Below, piece after piece: positions 7,801 through 16,846 of a DNA stretch of 64,000 bases. The notes beneath the pieces are model-generated. The model worked only from the letters and a program-made list of their open reading frames with translations. It did no database searches and was not told the origin of the DNA. Origin of the DNA: Pseudomonas sp. Root562 (lineage in GTDB: Bacteria > Pseudomonadota > Gammaproteobacteria > Pseudomonadales > Pseudomonadaceae); the NCBI RefSeq assembly GCF_001427125.1, contig NZ_LMGK01000025.1:615810-679809 (forward strand), read 5' to 3'. Position numbers and translations under genes: made by a program. Positions within the stretch are counted from its first letter, which is position 1; every line of letters starts with the position of its first letter.

Positions 7801-10398
7801 CACTTCATCGTCACTCGGATGTGCCGACCACTTGATACCCACATGCTGCAGGTAAGCGAGACAGACAGCGACCGCAGCATCGCTGCGGTCCAGAAGCAGG
7901 TAGACGTCCATTTGCAGACAAGCAACGCTGGCTCGCTCTGTCACCGTTATGGCGCGCGCCGAAAGCGCCGTCAGACGTTCGTTCGCGATAGCGAGTTGAC
8001 CGGTCAGGAGTTCGCATTCGGCCCTGTTCAACTCCAGTGCAAAGATCAGCCCATGCCGGCGCGCCCAGCAGTCTTCACCCGATAATTTCACACCCATGCT
8101 CAGATAATTAAGCGCGGAAGCGTATGCAGTCGAAGCCTTGGCACGCTGGCCGGCAATCAGGTTGAACTCGGCCAATTGCTCCCGCTCGCCCCGCTCAGCG
8201 AGCAGCGACGCGCCGAGATTAAGCTGACCGACGATTTCAAAGATTGACGCTTCCAGATCCTCCGCAGGCGTCTGCGACGCCAGCAGCCGGCCGATTCTCA
8301 GGTGGGCCTGGGCGCGTGAATCCTTGGGGATCAGTGAATAAGCGGCTTCATGGATGCGGTCATGGACAAAACCATAGGCATCGTCCAGCCGTTCGACCAG
8401 CTCCTGGCGAATCGCCTCCCACAACACGGTACGAACCTGCGCCTTGGGTACGCCCATGGCAGTCGAAAGCGCGGTGATGCCGGCAACGTGCCCCAGACAG
8501 GCAAGTTGCTGCAACGCCTGCTGTGTCTCGGCCTTCAAGCGGGAGAGTTTATCGACCATAAGGTCGACGATGTTCTCGGTATAACCCTTGGCATGGATAC
8601 GATCCGGATCCCAGCACCAGCGCCGCGCCTCATGATCGAACGTCAGCAGTTGCTCCTCGGCGAGCGCTTGCAAAAACTGGATCACGAAGAAGGGATTGCC
8701 GGCGGTTTTGTCCAATACCAACTGCGCCAGAGGCTCGATACGCGCCACCTCGGCATGCAGCGCCTCGGCGATCAACTGTTCGATGTGCGACTTGGCCAAG
8801 GGCGCCAGGGTGATTTCATCGACCCGACCGCCCGCATTGCGAATGGCCCTGAGTTTGCTCGACAGCGGGTGCGTGCCATCCACTTCGTTGCTGCGATAGG
8901 CGCCTACCAGCATCAGGTGGCGCACATCCGGACTGGTCAGCAGGTCTTCCAGCAGATCGAGTGTCGCCGCATCGAGCCACTGCAAATCGTCGAGAAACAG
9001 GGCGAGCGGGTGTTCGGCCCGGGCAAAAACGCCGATAAAGCGCCGGAACACCAGAAGGAAACGCCGCTGCGCCTGTTGCGGGTCCAGGGCCGGGACCAGT
9101 GGCGGCTCGCCGAGGATCAGCTTGAGTTCCGGGATGAGGTCGGTCATGAGCCGCGCATTGGCATCCAGCGCCTGTTGCAAGGCCTCACGCCAGTTCGCCA
9201 ACTCCGTATCGTTCTTGCCCAGCAGCGAGCGCACCAGGCTTTGAAACGCCTGCACCAGCGTCGAATAGGGGACGTCGCGCCGGTACTGATCGAACTTGCC
9301 GGAGGCGAAGATCCCACGCGGCGGTACCAGCACTTTGTGCAATTCGTTGACCACCGACGACTTGCCGATGCCGGAATAGCCGGTGACCAGCACCAGCTCC
9401 GGCGCACCGTTTTCAATGATTCGGCCGAACGCGGCAACCAGCTTGTCAACCTCCCGCTCGCGCCCGTACAGTTTCTCGGGAATCAGCAAGCGGTCGCAGG
9501 TGCCGTGTTCGCTCAGGGTAAATGCATTGATCTGGCGCTGTTGCTGCCAGTCGGCCAGGCATCTGCGCAGGTCATGCTCAACGCCCGCCGCCGTCTGATA
9601 GCGATCCTCGGCGGTTTTGGCGAGCAGTTTCATGACGAGGTCGGACAGTGCTTCGGGAACGCTTTCAACGCGCGAGCTCGGTGGCAGCGGTTTCTTCGCG
9701 ATGTGGCAATGCACCCACTCGATCGGGTCGGTGGCGGTGAACGGCAGCGAGCCGGTCAGCATCTGGTACAGGGTGACGCCGAAGGAATAGAGATCGCTGC
9801 GCGAATCGATCGAGCGATTCATCCGGCCGGTCTGCTCAGGCGCCATGTAGGCGAGCGTACCGGCGATGGTCTCCGGCGCGTGCCGCTCGCGGGGCAGCCG
9901 TGACGCAAGACCGAATCCGGTGAGCCGGGCCTGCCCGTCGGCACAGTTCACCAGGATATGACTGGGCTTGATGTCTTTATGCACAAGTCCACGCTGATGA
10001 AGCTTGCCCAGGACCACTGCAATGCCAATGGCGTGATGCAAAAAGCTGGTGATGTCCATGGGCGCCTCCAGCAACCGAACCAGCGGCTCGCCACCGGGGT
10101 CTTCGAGCACCAGTTGCATCTGCCCGGCTTCACGCAGCATTTCAAGCGGCCGTACCGCCCAACTGCCTTCCAGCTCATCCTTTAATGCAAATTCATGGGC
10201 GAGACGGCCAAGACAGGCCGGCAGCGGCTGTTCGGCAGCGGGACGCACCACCAGAACGTGGCTTTCACCGCCGGCACTGGAGCGTAATTCCCGACAGAAG
10301 ATACGCTCACCATCGTCCCAAAGAATTTGCATGTTGTTATCCATCGCAGAGGGAACAAAAGTCGTGTTTTGCCTGGCATTTGCCGTCGGATCAGCCAT
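4864..10398 (-). CDS. Giant hybrid: Ser/Thr (pseudo)kinase, AAA ATPase, GAF, PAS, histidine kinase
   Basis: This 1844-residue signalling protein joins several modules. A Ser/Thr protein kinase-like domain occupies about residues 20-290. An ORC/STAND-like ATPase follows, with Walker A GYSGIGKSS near 339 and Walker B LALFLDDLQWLD near 463. A long helical, TPR-like region comes next, then GAF (about 1330-1490), PAS (about 1500-1620), HisKA with SIAHEVNQP (phospho-His near 1629) and HATPase (LLNLIMNALEAM near 1740, GLGLGLSI near 1803). The kinase-like domain has HKDIKPSH where HRDxKPxN is usual, and GFG where DFG is expected, so phosphotransfer by it is doubtful. There is no receiver domain, so output must go through a separate regulator; FixJ-type genes at 3431 and 10615 are nearby. 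The start is uncertain; an alternative ATG lies at 10344. Confidence 0.93.
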   Translation of the reverse strand: MADPTANARQNTTFVPSAMDNNMQILWDDGERIFCRELRSSAGGESHVLVVRPAAEQPLPACLGRLAHEFALKDELEGSWAVRPLEMLREAGQMQLVLEDPGGEPLVRLLEAPMDITSFLHHAIGIAVVLGKLHQRGLVHKDIKPSHILVNCADGQARLTGFGLASRLPRERHAPETIAGTLAYMAPEQTGRMNRSIDSRSDLYSFGVTLYQMLTGSLPFTATDPIEWVHCHIAKKPLPPSSRVESVPEALSDLVMKLLAKTAEDRYQTAAGVEHDLRRCLADWQQQRQINAFTLSEHGTCDRLLIPEKLYGREREVDKLVAAFGRIIENGAPELVLVTGYSGIGKSSVVNELHKVLVPPRGIFASGKFDQYRRDVPYSTLVQAFQSLVRSLLGKNDTELANWREALQQALDANARLMTDLIPELKLILGEPPLVPALDPQQAQRRFLLVFRRFIGVFARAEHPLALFLDDLQWLDAATLDLLEDLLTSPDVRHLMLVGAYRSNEVDGTHPLSSKLRAIRNAGGRVDEITLAPLAKSHIEQLIAEALHAEVARIEPLAQLVLDKTAGNPFFVIQFLQALAEEQLLTFDHEARRWCWDPDRIHAKGYTENIVDLMVDKLSRLKAETQQALQQLACLGHVAGITALSTAMGVPKAQVRTVLWEAIRQELVERLDDAYGFVHDRIHEAAYSLIPKDSRAQAHLRIGRLLASQTPAEDLEASIFEIVGQLNLGASLLAERGEREQLAEFNLIAGQRAKASTAYASALNYLSMGVKLSGEDCWARRHGLIFALELNRAECELLTGQLAIANERLTALSARAITVTERASVACLQMDVYLLLDRSDAAVAVCLAYLQHVGIKWSAHPSDDEVRREYDHIGSLLGDRAIEELIDLPLMTDPTSLVTVNALGKLFAPALQTDANLTDLLICKAVSLSLEWGNCDASCVLYANVFRVAGRRFGDYQIGFRFGQLGCDLVEQRGLTRFEASTYLCFSCFAVRWMKPVKQCRDLLRRSFVAANRIGDLPYGAYAGNNLTADLLFAGEPLSEVQGESEQGLAYARKVRFGLVVDFIVTQLKLIRMLRGLTPTFGRLDEGELNEQGTEAHLSSSPDLVLAECLYWVRKLQARYLADEPEAAMKAAAKAQRLLWVCQAFFEEAEFYFYDALARAACCDGTPVSEQAEHLLAMAADCRQLQTWAEQCPENFASRATLVGAEIARIEGRVVDAELLYEQAIHQAQETGFVHIEALASELASRFYAKRGLVRIAHAYLQDARYGYLRWGADGKVRQLDAKYPSLRSEEHRLGPTTTMAAAVEHLDLATVLKVSQALSGEIMLEKLIDTVMFTAIEQAGAERGLLILTEGAELRIAAQVTSDNTTQLSDSPVSAQLLPESVLYHVLRTRESVVLDDAAAEAMFATDPYIRQQCARSILCLPLMIQAKLVGALYLENNLTARVFSPDRIAVLKLVASQAAISLENARLYREVAEREAKIRRLVDANIIGIVVWNAEGDIVEANDAFLRMLGFTREDLVSGRMSWREMTVPEYREASERSMLEAVQTGHAQPFEKEYFKKDGSRLPVIVGLAMFEADSKEGVAFVLDLSERKQAEEKIRESERRYREVQTELSHANRVATMGQLVASIAHEVNQPIAAAILNANAAQRWLNIQPPELDEVRHVLSRLIEDANRAADVLGRIRGHIRKAPPQKGPVDINAAIGEMIGFTRSQIMKSGTVLQTQLTDGLPLVEGDRVELQQVLLNLIMNALEAMRSTKEGERQLQISVVPGDAGYLRVSVSDSGPGFPVDNTDQVFTSFYTTKPTGLGLGLSICRSIIEAHGGRLWAGANQPGGATVQFTLPVLQG

Positions 10399-10537
10399 CC
10401 GGAAGCGTCGCGCCGCTTCAGATTAGCTGTTTATTGGCACGCGCCAAGTACGCATGCTCGCCATATGAGCAATTGAACACCGCCCACGATGTCATTGAAT
10501 GGTCGGTGGTACATCAACACTTAGATCTTAGCGACCT

Positions 10538-10579
10538 ATACATAGATATACTTTTCCCCCTTTCAGTACCGCGTATCGT
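10538..10579 (+). promoter_or_regulatory. Degenerate FixJ-type operator and -10 element before lone receiver
   Basis: ATACATAGATAT at 10538-10549 resembles the ATACC-NN-GGTAT palindromes found before genes at 25-34 kb. TATCGT at 10574-10579 is -10-like. The distance from the palindrome centre to the hexamer is 30.5 bp, identical to the arrangements at 27898 and 33250. If the hexamer is the -10 element, the palindrome is centred near -42, a class II activator position. No -35 consensus is visible between them. Confidence 0.5.
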
Positions 10580-10614
10580 GTAGTAACGACAGGCGCATTC
10601 ACGAGCCAGACCAC

Positions 10615-11007
10615 ATGACGCAAAACACCCCGATGCGCACTGCAACCACCATTGCCATCGTCGATGATGACGATTCCGTCCGCGGTGCCCTGGAAAGCCT
10701 GGTGCGATCCAGTGGCTACAAAACCCGAACCTATTGCAGCGCCCTGGAGTTCCTCGACGCCAACGCCACCACTGAAACAGATTGCCTGGTTTCCGACATC
10801 CAGATGCCGGGGATGAGCGGCGTGGAGATGCTTGAGCGTCTCATCGCGACGGGTTACCACATCCCTACAATTTTAATCACTGCCTATCCAGGAGCGGCTC
10901 CGCCCCTGGGCTCCCATTCCCCAGAGCTGATTGCCTGCCTGCCCAAACCCTGCGACGCCGACAGGTTGCTCAACTGCATCGAAGCCGCCCTCCTCCAGCG
11001 TCACTGA
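10615..11007 (+). CDS. Stand-alone response regulator receiver domain
   Basis: This 130-residue protein is a CheY-like receiver with no output domain: VDDDDS acidic pocket, phospho-acceptor Asp in LVSDIQMPGM, Thr in LITAY and switch Lys in CLPKPC. Related lone receivers are encoded at 27995 and 33345, and the three share promoter architecture. Lone receivers usually shuttle phosphate in a relay, act as phosphate sinks or bind a partner. It is divergent from the giant kinase gene (4864-10398), a likely phosphodonor by position. It converges on the MFS gene with a gap of only ten bases. The promoter elements at 10538-10579 place it in the putative FixJ regulon. Confidence 0.88.
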   Translation: MTQNTPMRTATTIAIVDDDDSVRGALESLVRSSGYKTRTYCSALEFLDANATTETDCLVSDIQMPGMSGVEMLERLIATGYHIPTILITAYPGAAPPLGSHSPELIACLPKPCDADRLLNCIEAALLQRH

Positions 11008-11017
11008 AACACGCGCA

Positions 11018-12586
11018 TCAATGACTGTGCGCTTTGGCATAGCGCGCCAGTATGATCTTGATACCCACCAGCATCGGCGCAGCCACGACAAACAGCAGTG
11101 CCACGTAGAAAAATGCCGTATCAAAGGCAATCACCGCGGCTTGCCTTGACACCACCTTCTCCAGCAGGCTGGTTGCCGCACGCCCGGCGGCCGCTGGATC
11201 CATGCCCTTGCCGGCCAGCATCGCCGTGGTGTTGGTCAGCCGCTCAATGAGCGCGTGCCCACCCGGGGTGACGTTGGCGCCAAGGACGACGCCGTTACTG
11301 GCGACGTGGTGCTCGATCAAGGTTTGCAGCCCGGCGACGCCCATCAGGCCGCCCAATTGCCGCCCGGTATTGAATAGGCCGATGCCACAGGCAAGGTTGC
11401 GACTGTTGAGGTCGCTGAAGGCGATCAACGTGATCGACAGGAACAGAAAGCCCAACCCCAGGCCACGCAACAGAATGGCCGTCATCATGTCGTCGGCACC
11501 GCTCTCGCTGGTGGAACCGGAAAGCATCCACATGCTTGCCATGATCAGCAGGATGCCAAAGGGCACGGTCGCAACGGGTGGAACGTCGCGGAATGTGAAG
11601 AGCCAGGCTGCAATCAACAGCGAGCCGATGAAAAAACCACCGCTGGGCAGCAACAGCAGACCGGCATCGGTGGGGGTGAAAGCGAGTACCGATAAAGCGA
11701 ACGCCGGAATCAGGAAAGCGCTGCCGAACAATGCAGCGCCAGCGACGAAACTGACTATAAAGGCAAAGCTGAAATCACTGGATTTGAACACCGTAAAGTC
11801 GAACAGCCCTCGCTCCCCGGCCAGGATCTGTTGACCTAGAAAAGCCAGCAGAGCGGTGGTGCCGAGCATGGTCAGCAGCAGAATGCGCGGTTCTTCGAAC
11901 CAGTCCCAGCGACTGCCCTGACTGAGCACGTAGGTAAAACAGAACAACGAGGCAGAGACCAATAACACACCAGGCAAGTCGAAGGGCCGTGATCGGGTAT
12001 TGGCGGGCACGGGATGGTCGGCGAGGAGCAATAGTCCGGTCGCGGCCAGCGCCAGCGGCACAACGCTGAAGAAAATCCAGGTCCATGCCTGGCTGTCGAT
12101 CAACCACCCTTGCAGAGCTGGCGCGAGGGTGGCGGACGCAACCACTGCGCCCATCGCAAACAAGGCTTGCAGGAACGGTTGCAGCGAGCGCGAATACGCG
12201 CGAAAAATGATCACCTGCCCCGCCACCAACAGTGCACCTCCCGCGAAGCCCTGGATGATGCGCAGCGCGATCAGCAGGTCCAGCCGTGCGGTGATGGCAG
12301 CCACGCAGCACGCCACTCCCATGGCCAGGGTGGCGCCGATGAGCACATTTCGCGCCGTGAAACGCTGCATCATCCAAGGGGCGGTCATGAATCCGATGAG
12401 CTTGAGCGCCACATAGCCGACATCCAGCCAGGCGAACTCATCAGGCGTGGCATAGGTGTCGCCAATGATGTCGCTGCGCCCCAACGCCAGAACGGTACTG
12501 GCAATCGCTTCGGTCAATGTTGCCAGCACAATGCCCAACATGAGCAACGCACCGGTCCGGGTTCTGTACCGGGCAGGCGTGTTCAT
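11018..12586 (-). CDS. MFS drug-efflux transporter, DHA2 (EmrB-like) family
   Basis: This 522-residue inner-membrane protein is hydrophobic throughout, with about 14 predicted helices, the usual size and topology of DHA2 proton-driven pumps. It is the last gene of a minus-strand operon. Its ATG overlaps the stop codon of the HlyD/EmrA adaptor (ATGA at 12583-12586), the classic EmrAB arrangement in which adaptor and pump form a transenvelope channel with an outer-membrane TolC-type protein encoded elsewhere. The substrate is unknown. The cupin and SDR genes in the same operon suggest a response to a small organic or reactive compound, which is inference. Confidence 0.88.
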   Translation of the reverse strand: MNTPARYRTRTGALLMLGIVLATLTEAIASTVLALGRSDIIGDTYATPDEFAWLDVGYVALKLIGFMTAPWMMQRFTARNVLIGATLAMGVACCVAAITARLDLLIALRIIQGFAGGALLVAGQVIIFRAYSRSLQPFLQALFAMGAVVASATLAPALQGWLIDSQAWTWIFFSVVPLALAATGLLLLADHPVPANTRSRPFDLPGVLLVSASLFCFTYVLSQGSRWDWFEEPRILLLTMLGTTALLAFLGQQILAGERGLFDFTVFKSSDFSFAFIVSFVAGAALFGSAFLIPAFALSVLAFTPTDAGLLLLPSGGFFIGSLLIAAWLFTFRDVPPVATVPFGILLIMASMWMLSGSTSESGADDMMTAILLRGLGLGFLFLSITLIAFSDLNSRNLACGIGLFNTGRQLGGLMGVAGLQTLIEHHVASNGVVLGANVTPGGHALIERLTNTTAMLAGKGMDPAAAGRAATSLLEKVVSRQAAVIAFDTAFFYVALLFVVAAPMLVGIKIILARYAKAHSH

Positions 12587-13680
12587 GAGCCAGCCCCTTG
12601 CGTCACCTCCACCCGCGCCGACAGTCCGGGCACGATGCGTCCCGGCAATGGATTCTTGGCCAGGCGGATCTTCACCGGAACGCGCTGTACTACGCGCACA
12701 AAGTTGCCGGTCGCGTTGTCTGGCGGCAGCAAGCTGAACGCTGCACCACTGCCCGGTGCAAAACTATCAACCACGCCGTCCAGCGCCGTATCGCGATAGC
12801 CATCGACCGTGATCCGTACGGGCTGGCCAGGCTGGATGTGTGCGAGTTGGGTTTCCTTGAAGTTGGCCACGACCCACACATCGTTGACCGGTACGATATC
12901 TAGCAAGGAAACCCCCGGTGTAGCGAACCGCCCGACACGCACCTGGCGGTTACCGACGACACCATCCACGGGTGCATGCACCACGGTGTGGTCTAGATCG
13001 ATCTGCGCGAGATCACGGGCGGCTTGCGCTTGCGAAACAGCGGCCACGGCTGCCTCTCTTTGCGCCACGAAAACCGCAATCCGTTGCTGTTGCGCCTCGA
13101 CCGTTGCCGAAGCAGCCGAGACTGAGGCTGCGGCTCTGGATTGCGCGGTGCCTGTTTCATCGACCAAAGCCTGGCTGACCGCGTTGCTGACGATCAGTTT
13201 GCGGCTGCGATCATGGGTTTTATTGGCCAGGTTCATCTCAGCAGAGGCCGAGCGTTTTTGCGCTTGCGCCTGCCTGATCAGCGCATTTTGCAGCTGAATC
13301 TGTGCATCGACATGGTTCAGGCGCGCCTGCGCAGCGTTGAGATTGGCCACGGCTTGGGCAAGTTTGGCCCGATAGTCGCGATCATCGATGCGGAACAACA
13401 CATCGCCGGCCCGGACGGCCTGGTTGTCTTCGACCTCCAGCGCCGTGACATAACCCGCGACCTTGGCGGCAAGCGAAGTGACGTCGCCGCGGACATAGGC
13501 GTTATCGGTGGAGGTCACGCCGCTGGAAAAAGCCATTGCGCCCCAGGCCGCGACAACCGCCACCGCGCTCGCGCACAGCACCAGGCCAAGGGTTTTGCGT
13601 TTGCTGCGTCGCATTGCCACGACCGGGCCTGTGGCGCCAGCACCGGTGGCAATGGCGGCTTTGTCCTGGAGCGATTTCAT
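12583..13680 (-). CDS. HlyD/EmrA-family membrane-fusion adaptor
   Basis: This 365-residue periplasmic adaptor is anchored by one N-terminal helix (about residues 30-52). A biotinyl-lipoyl-like half follows (EVEDNQAVRAGDVLFRIDDR), then an Ala/Gln-rich coiled-coil hairpin (about 95-210), the second lipoyl half (VVHAPVDGVVG) and a beta-barrel region. It should bridge the MFS pump encoded next (4-base overlap) to an outer-membrane channel. I chose the start at 13680 because AGGAA lies seven bases upstream; an in-frame ATG at 13704 lacks a ribosome site. The spacer from the cupin gene is about 80 bases, consistent with one transcript. Confidence 0.9.
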   Translation of the reverse strand: MKSLQDKAAIATGAGATGPVVAMRRSKRKTLGLVLCASAVAVVAAWGAMAFSSGVTSTDNAYVRGDVTSLAAKVAGYVTALEVEDNQAVRAGDVLFRIDDRDYRAKLAQAVANLNAAQARLNHVDAQIQLQNALIRQAQAQKRSASAEMNLANKTHDRSRKLIVSNAVSQALVDETGTAQSRAAASVSAASATVEAQQQRIAVFVAQREAAVAAVSQAQAARDLAQIDLDHTVVHAPVDGVVGNRQVRVGRFATPGVSLLDIVPVNDVWVVANFKETQLAHIQPGQPVRITVDGYRDTALDGVVDSFAPGSGAAFSLLPPDNATGNFVRVVQRVPVKIRLAKNPLPGRIVPGLSARVEVTQGAGS

Positions 13681-13759
13681 TTTGCGTTCCTGTTCAGTAC
13701 CCATCGCTGCAGCGGATAAGGGCGGCAGTAACCTGCCACCCGGTTGTCGAGTGTCCGGC

Positions 13760-14179
13760 TCACTTTTTGATCGGTGTCACCAGCGGCATATCACCGCTGT
13801 CGACCACGAACACCGCCAACAGGCGCGCAGGTTCGGTGTCGCTGGCGTTGGCGCTGACTTCGTGCACGGAACCCGGCTCTTCTACGAAATTTTCGCCGAC
13901 ACGGTAGATCTTTTCAGGCTCGCCTTTGATCTTGATGCGGAACGAGCCCTCGAGGACCGTGGCATAGATGAATGCGGTTTTCGGATGGGTGTGGGCTGGC
14001 GATGCGGCGCCTGGCCCATACTCGACCATCACACCTTTCATGCTCTTGCCGGGGATGTTGGGAATGGGACGGTCGAACACGACGGTCACCTTGCCGGGGG
14101 GTGGCTCAGCGGCCGAAACCGACGCTGCACCGATCGACAGCGTTGCAAAGACAGCGGCTAACAGCAGACGAGTAACCAT
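13760..14179 (-). CDS. Secreted cupin-domain protein
   Basis: This 139-residue protein has a cleavable signal peptide (hydrophobic residues 4-22, likely cut after SVSAA), so it is probably periplasmic. The cupin barrel shows motif 1 around PAHTHPKTAF with ATVLEGS, giving His and Glu metal ligands, and motif 2 around EEPGSVHEV. Such proteins bind a divalent metal and may be dioxygenases, isomerases or sensors; the reaction cannot be assigned. It lies 43 bases after the SDR gene and about 80 before the HlyD adaptor gene on the same strand, within the efflux operon. A good ribosome site (GGAGC) precedes the ATG. Confidence 0.85.
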   Translation of the reverse strand: MVTRLLLAAVFATLSIGAASVSAAEPPPGKVTVVFDRPIPNIPGKSMKGVMVEYGPGAASPAHTHPKTAFIYATVLEGSFRIKIKGEPEKIYRVGENFVEEPGSVHEVSANASDTEPARLLAVFVVDSGDMPLVTPIKK

Positions 14180-14222
14180 GGTGATTGCTCCTTCGTGGAT
14201 GCGAAAGTGATGATGCGCAGGG

Positions 14223-14975
14223 TTATCGGGTCGAGGACTGAGCGAGCCAGTCTTCGAAGCGGATGGCGCCCAGGCGTGCGTTCTTGCCGGCGGTCAGCGA
14301 TTGGTCGTCGAGCACGGAGCCGAAGTAACGTGCGTTCACGTCCGCAACGACCTTGCGGTTGTCCTGGGTGGCCCGCAGGAAGCGCCTGACCAGTTCGTCG
14401 ATCGGTAAGGCTTCGGGACCTGCGACTTCGACCGTGCCATTGACCGGTGCCGCCAGCACCACGTCGGCCAGCGCCGCCACAACGTCATCAGACGCCATTG
14501 GCTGAATCAGCGCCGGCGATGCGTAAATCGCGTCACCGACGGCGAACGATTGGGCAATGCCGCCGACGAACTCGAAGAACTGCGTGGCCCGCAGCAGCGT
14601 GTAAGGAATGCCGGACGCCTTGATCAGTTTTTCTTGCGCGACCTTGGCCCGGAAGTAACCGTTATCGGGCAACCGATCAGTGCCGACAATCGACAACGCG
14701 ACATGATGGCGAACCCCGGCAGCCGCTTCGGCGGCCAGCAGGTTGCGGCTCGAGGTTTCGAAGAAATCGAGAACGGCCTGGTCTTCCCACGACGGTGCGT
14801 TCGCCACGTCCACCACGACATCAGCACCATCCATCGCTTCGGCCAGGCCTTCGCGGGTGATGCTGTTCACGCCTGTGCTCGGGCTGGCGGCGAGCACGTC
14901 ATGCCCGCGTTCCTGAAGGATGTTCACAAGTTTCGATCCGATGAGGCCGGAGCCTCCGATGACGACGATCTTCAT
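14223..14975 (-). CDS. NAD(P)-binding atypical SDR / NmrA-like protein
   Basis: This 250-residue Rossmann protein has the nucleotide-binding motif VIGGSGLIGS at residues 5-14 and a YFRAK segment that fits the YxxxK of short-chain dehydrogenases. It belongs with the NAD(P)H-binding or NmrA-like atypical SDRs, which may reduce quinones or sense redox state; the substrate is unknown. The start at 14975 is supported by GGAGA seven bases upstream; a longer frame reaching 15023 reads non-conserved sequence. It is the first gene of the operon SDR-cupin-HlyD-MFS and is divergent from the winged-helix regulator that follows. Confidence 0.88.
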   Translation of the reverse strand: MKIVVIGGSGLIGSKLVNILQERGHDVLAASPSTGVNSITREGLAEAMDGADVVVDVANAPSWEDQAVLDFFETSSRNLLAAEAAAGVRHHVALSIVGTDRLPDNGYFRAKVAQEKLIKASGIPYTLLRATQFFEFVGGIAQSFAVGDAIYASPALIQPMASDDVVAALADVVLAAPVNGTVEVAGPEALPIDELVRRFLRATQDNRKVVADVNARYFGSVLDDQSLTAGKNARLGAIRFEDWLAQSSTR

Positions 14976-15223
14976 GGGTTTTCTCCATTTGTCGACTGCA
15001 ACCGTTGCGTCGGTGTGGAACAAGAATGCCTGGGCATCCGGACCGAGTCCTTGCGCCGGCCTTGGCTTTGTCTTGGCGAATCCTTGGATTTATGTCCAAA
15101 GCGGCTGTCCAACCGCCCGGATCGCAGACGGTGCAGCGGCTTTTGAGCTGCCGTATCATTAACGTTCAATCGACAATCGCCTGGGACACGGAGTCGAAGG
15201 CGCTGCGCCAGGGGAAGCTCACG

Positions 15224-16810
15224 TTGCAGTTCGCATTTGATGATTTCGTGCTCAATCAGGATCGCCGGGAACTGACTTTGCGCGGGCAGGCCGTCGCTGT
15301 CGGCCCGCAGGTCTTCGATCTATTGCTGCTGTTCGTCAGCAACCCCGATCGCGTGGTCAGCAAGGACGAGTTGCTCGAAGGGGTGTGGAGCGGGCGGATC
15401 GTTTCGGAGTCGACGATCACCAGCCACATCAACGCGGTGCGCAAGGCTATCGGCGATACCGGCGAAGAACAGCGTCTGGTGCGCACGATTGCCCGCAAGG
15501 GTTACCGTTTCGTCGGACAGGTCAGGGTCGACGACAGCGGACAAGCGCCACCAGCCGACCTTGATCGACAGCCCGTGCCCCCCAGGCAAGCATCCCCTGC
15601 TGTTCTCGCCCTGCCGGACAAACCCTCGATTACGGTCCTGCCTTTCCATAACCTGAGCGGCGATCCGGAGCAGGAATACTTTGCTGACGGCGTCGTGGAA
15701 GACATCATCGCCGCGCTGTCGCGTATCCGCTGGCTGTTCGTCATCGCGCGCAACTCCAGCTTCACCTACAAGGGCCGGTCAGTGGACGCTCAGGGTGTAG
15801 GCCAGGAATTGGGAGTGCGTTATGTGCTTGAAGGCAGCGTGCGCAAATGCGCAAACAAGGTGCGCATCACCGGACAGCTGATCGACGCGACAAGCGGGAC
15901 GCATATCTGGGCGGAGCGCTTCGAAGGTTTGCTCGACGACATCTTCGAGTTGCAGGATCGCATCACCGAAAGCGTGGTCGGCGCCATCGCGCCGCAACTG
16001 GAACAGGCAGAAATCGAGCGCGCCAAACGCAAGCCGACGGAAAGCCTGGGCGCCTACGATTACTATTTGCGCGCCATGGCCAATCTGCACAGCGGCAGCC
16101 GCGAAGCCATCGAGCAGGCGTTGCCGATGTTCTACACAGCGATCGAGCTCGACCCGGAATTTTCCTCGGCCTATGGCATGGCCGCCTGGTGCCACTTCTG
16201 GCGCAAGCTCAATGGCTGGATGGCCGATAGACCTGGCGAGATCGCCGAGGGCATTCGCCTGGCGCGCCTGGCGGTGGCTCTGGGCCGCGATGATGCGGTT
16301 GCATTGACCCGTGGCGGCCATGCACTGGCCCACCTCGCGGGTGAAGTGGACAGCGGCATCGCCCTGCTGGACAGGGCCAGGCTGCTCAATCCCAATCTGG
16401 CACCCGCCTGGTACCTGGGCGGCATCCTGCGCGCATTGCACGGTGAAACAGACATGGCCATCAAGGATTTGAGCCATGCCGTGCGCTTGAGTCCGCTGGA
16501 TCCGGAAATGTTCAGAATGCAAGTCGGGATGGCGCTCGCGAATTTCTTCGCCGGTCAATTCGATGCCGCCGCCCACTGGGCGGAAAAGGCACTGGGCAAC
16601 CTGCCCAGCCTGCTTCCCGCCGCGGCGCTGCTGGCGGCCAGCCATGCCTTCGGCGACCGAATGGATAAGGCGACACTGGCGATGCAACGCCTGCGTGAGC
16701 AGGACCCAACGTTGCGCCTGTGCAACCTCCAGGACTGGCTGCCGATCCAGCGGCCTGTGGATCTCGCGCTGTTCGCCGACGGACTGCGGTTGGCGGGCAT
16801 GCCGGAGTGA
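15224..16810 (+). CDS. Winged-helix (OmpR/CadC-type) TPR transcription regulator
   Basis: This protein of about 528 residues begins with an OmpR-type winged helix (about residues 5-100: GPQVFDLLLLFVSNPDRVVS and a C-terminal hairpin RTIARKGYRFVG). A middle domain (FHNLSGDPEQEYFADGVVED) is typical of regulators with adenylate-cyclase-like N-termini, and the C-terminal half is TPR-like. There is no membrane helix, so unlike CadC it looks cytosolic. It is divergent from the efflux operon and is its likely regulator. I favour the TTG start at 15224, preceded by AGGGGA at eight bases; the frame stays open upstream, with an ATG at 15092. Confidence 0.85.
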   Translation: MQFAFDDFVLNQDRRELTLRGQAVAVGPQVFDLLLLFVSNPDRVVSKDELLEGVWSGRIVSESTITSHINAVRKAIGDTGEEQRLVRTIARKGYRFVGQVRVDDSGQAPPADLDRQPVPPRQASPAVLALPDKPSITVLPFHNLSGDPEQEYFADGVVEDIIAALSRIRWLFVIARNSSFTYKGRSVDAQGVGQELGVRYVLEGSVRKCANKVRITGQLIDATSGTHIWAERFEGLLDDIFELQDRITESVVGAIAPQLEQAEIERAKRKPTESLGAYDYYLRAMANLHSGSREAIEQALPMFYTAIELDPEFSSAYGMAAWCHFWRKLNGWMADRPGEIAEGIRLARLAVALGRDDAVALTRGGHALAHLAGEVDSGIALLDRARLLNPNLAPAWYLGGILRALHGETDMAIKDLSHAVRLSPLDPEMFRMQVGMALANFFAGQFDAAAHWAEKALGNLPSLLPAAALLAASHAFGDRMDKATLAMQRLREQDPTLRLCNLQDWLPIQRPVDLALFADGLRLAGMPE

Positions 16811-16846
16811 CAGACAGCCCTTAGGCCGCTGGTCGCATGCCACTTG

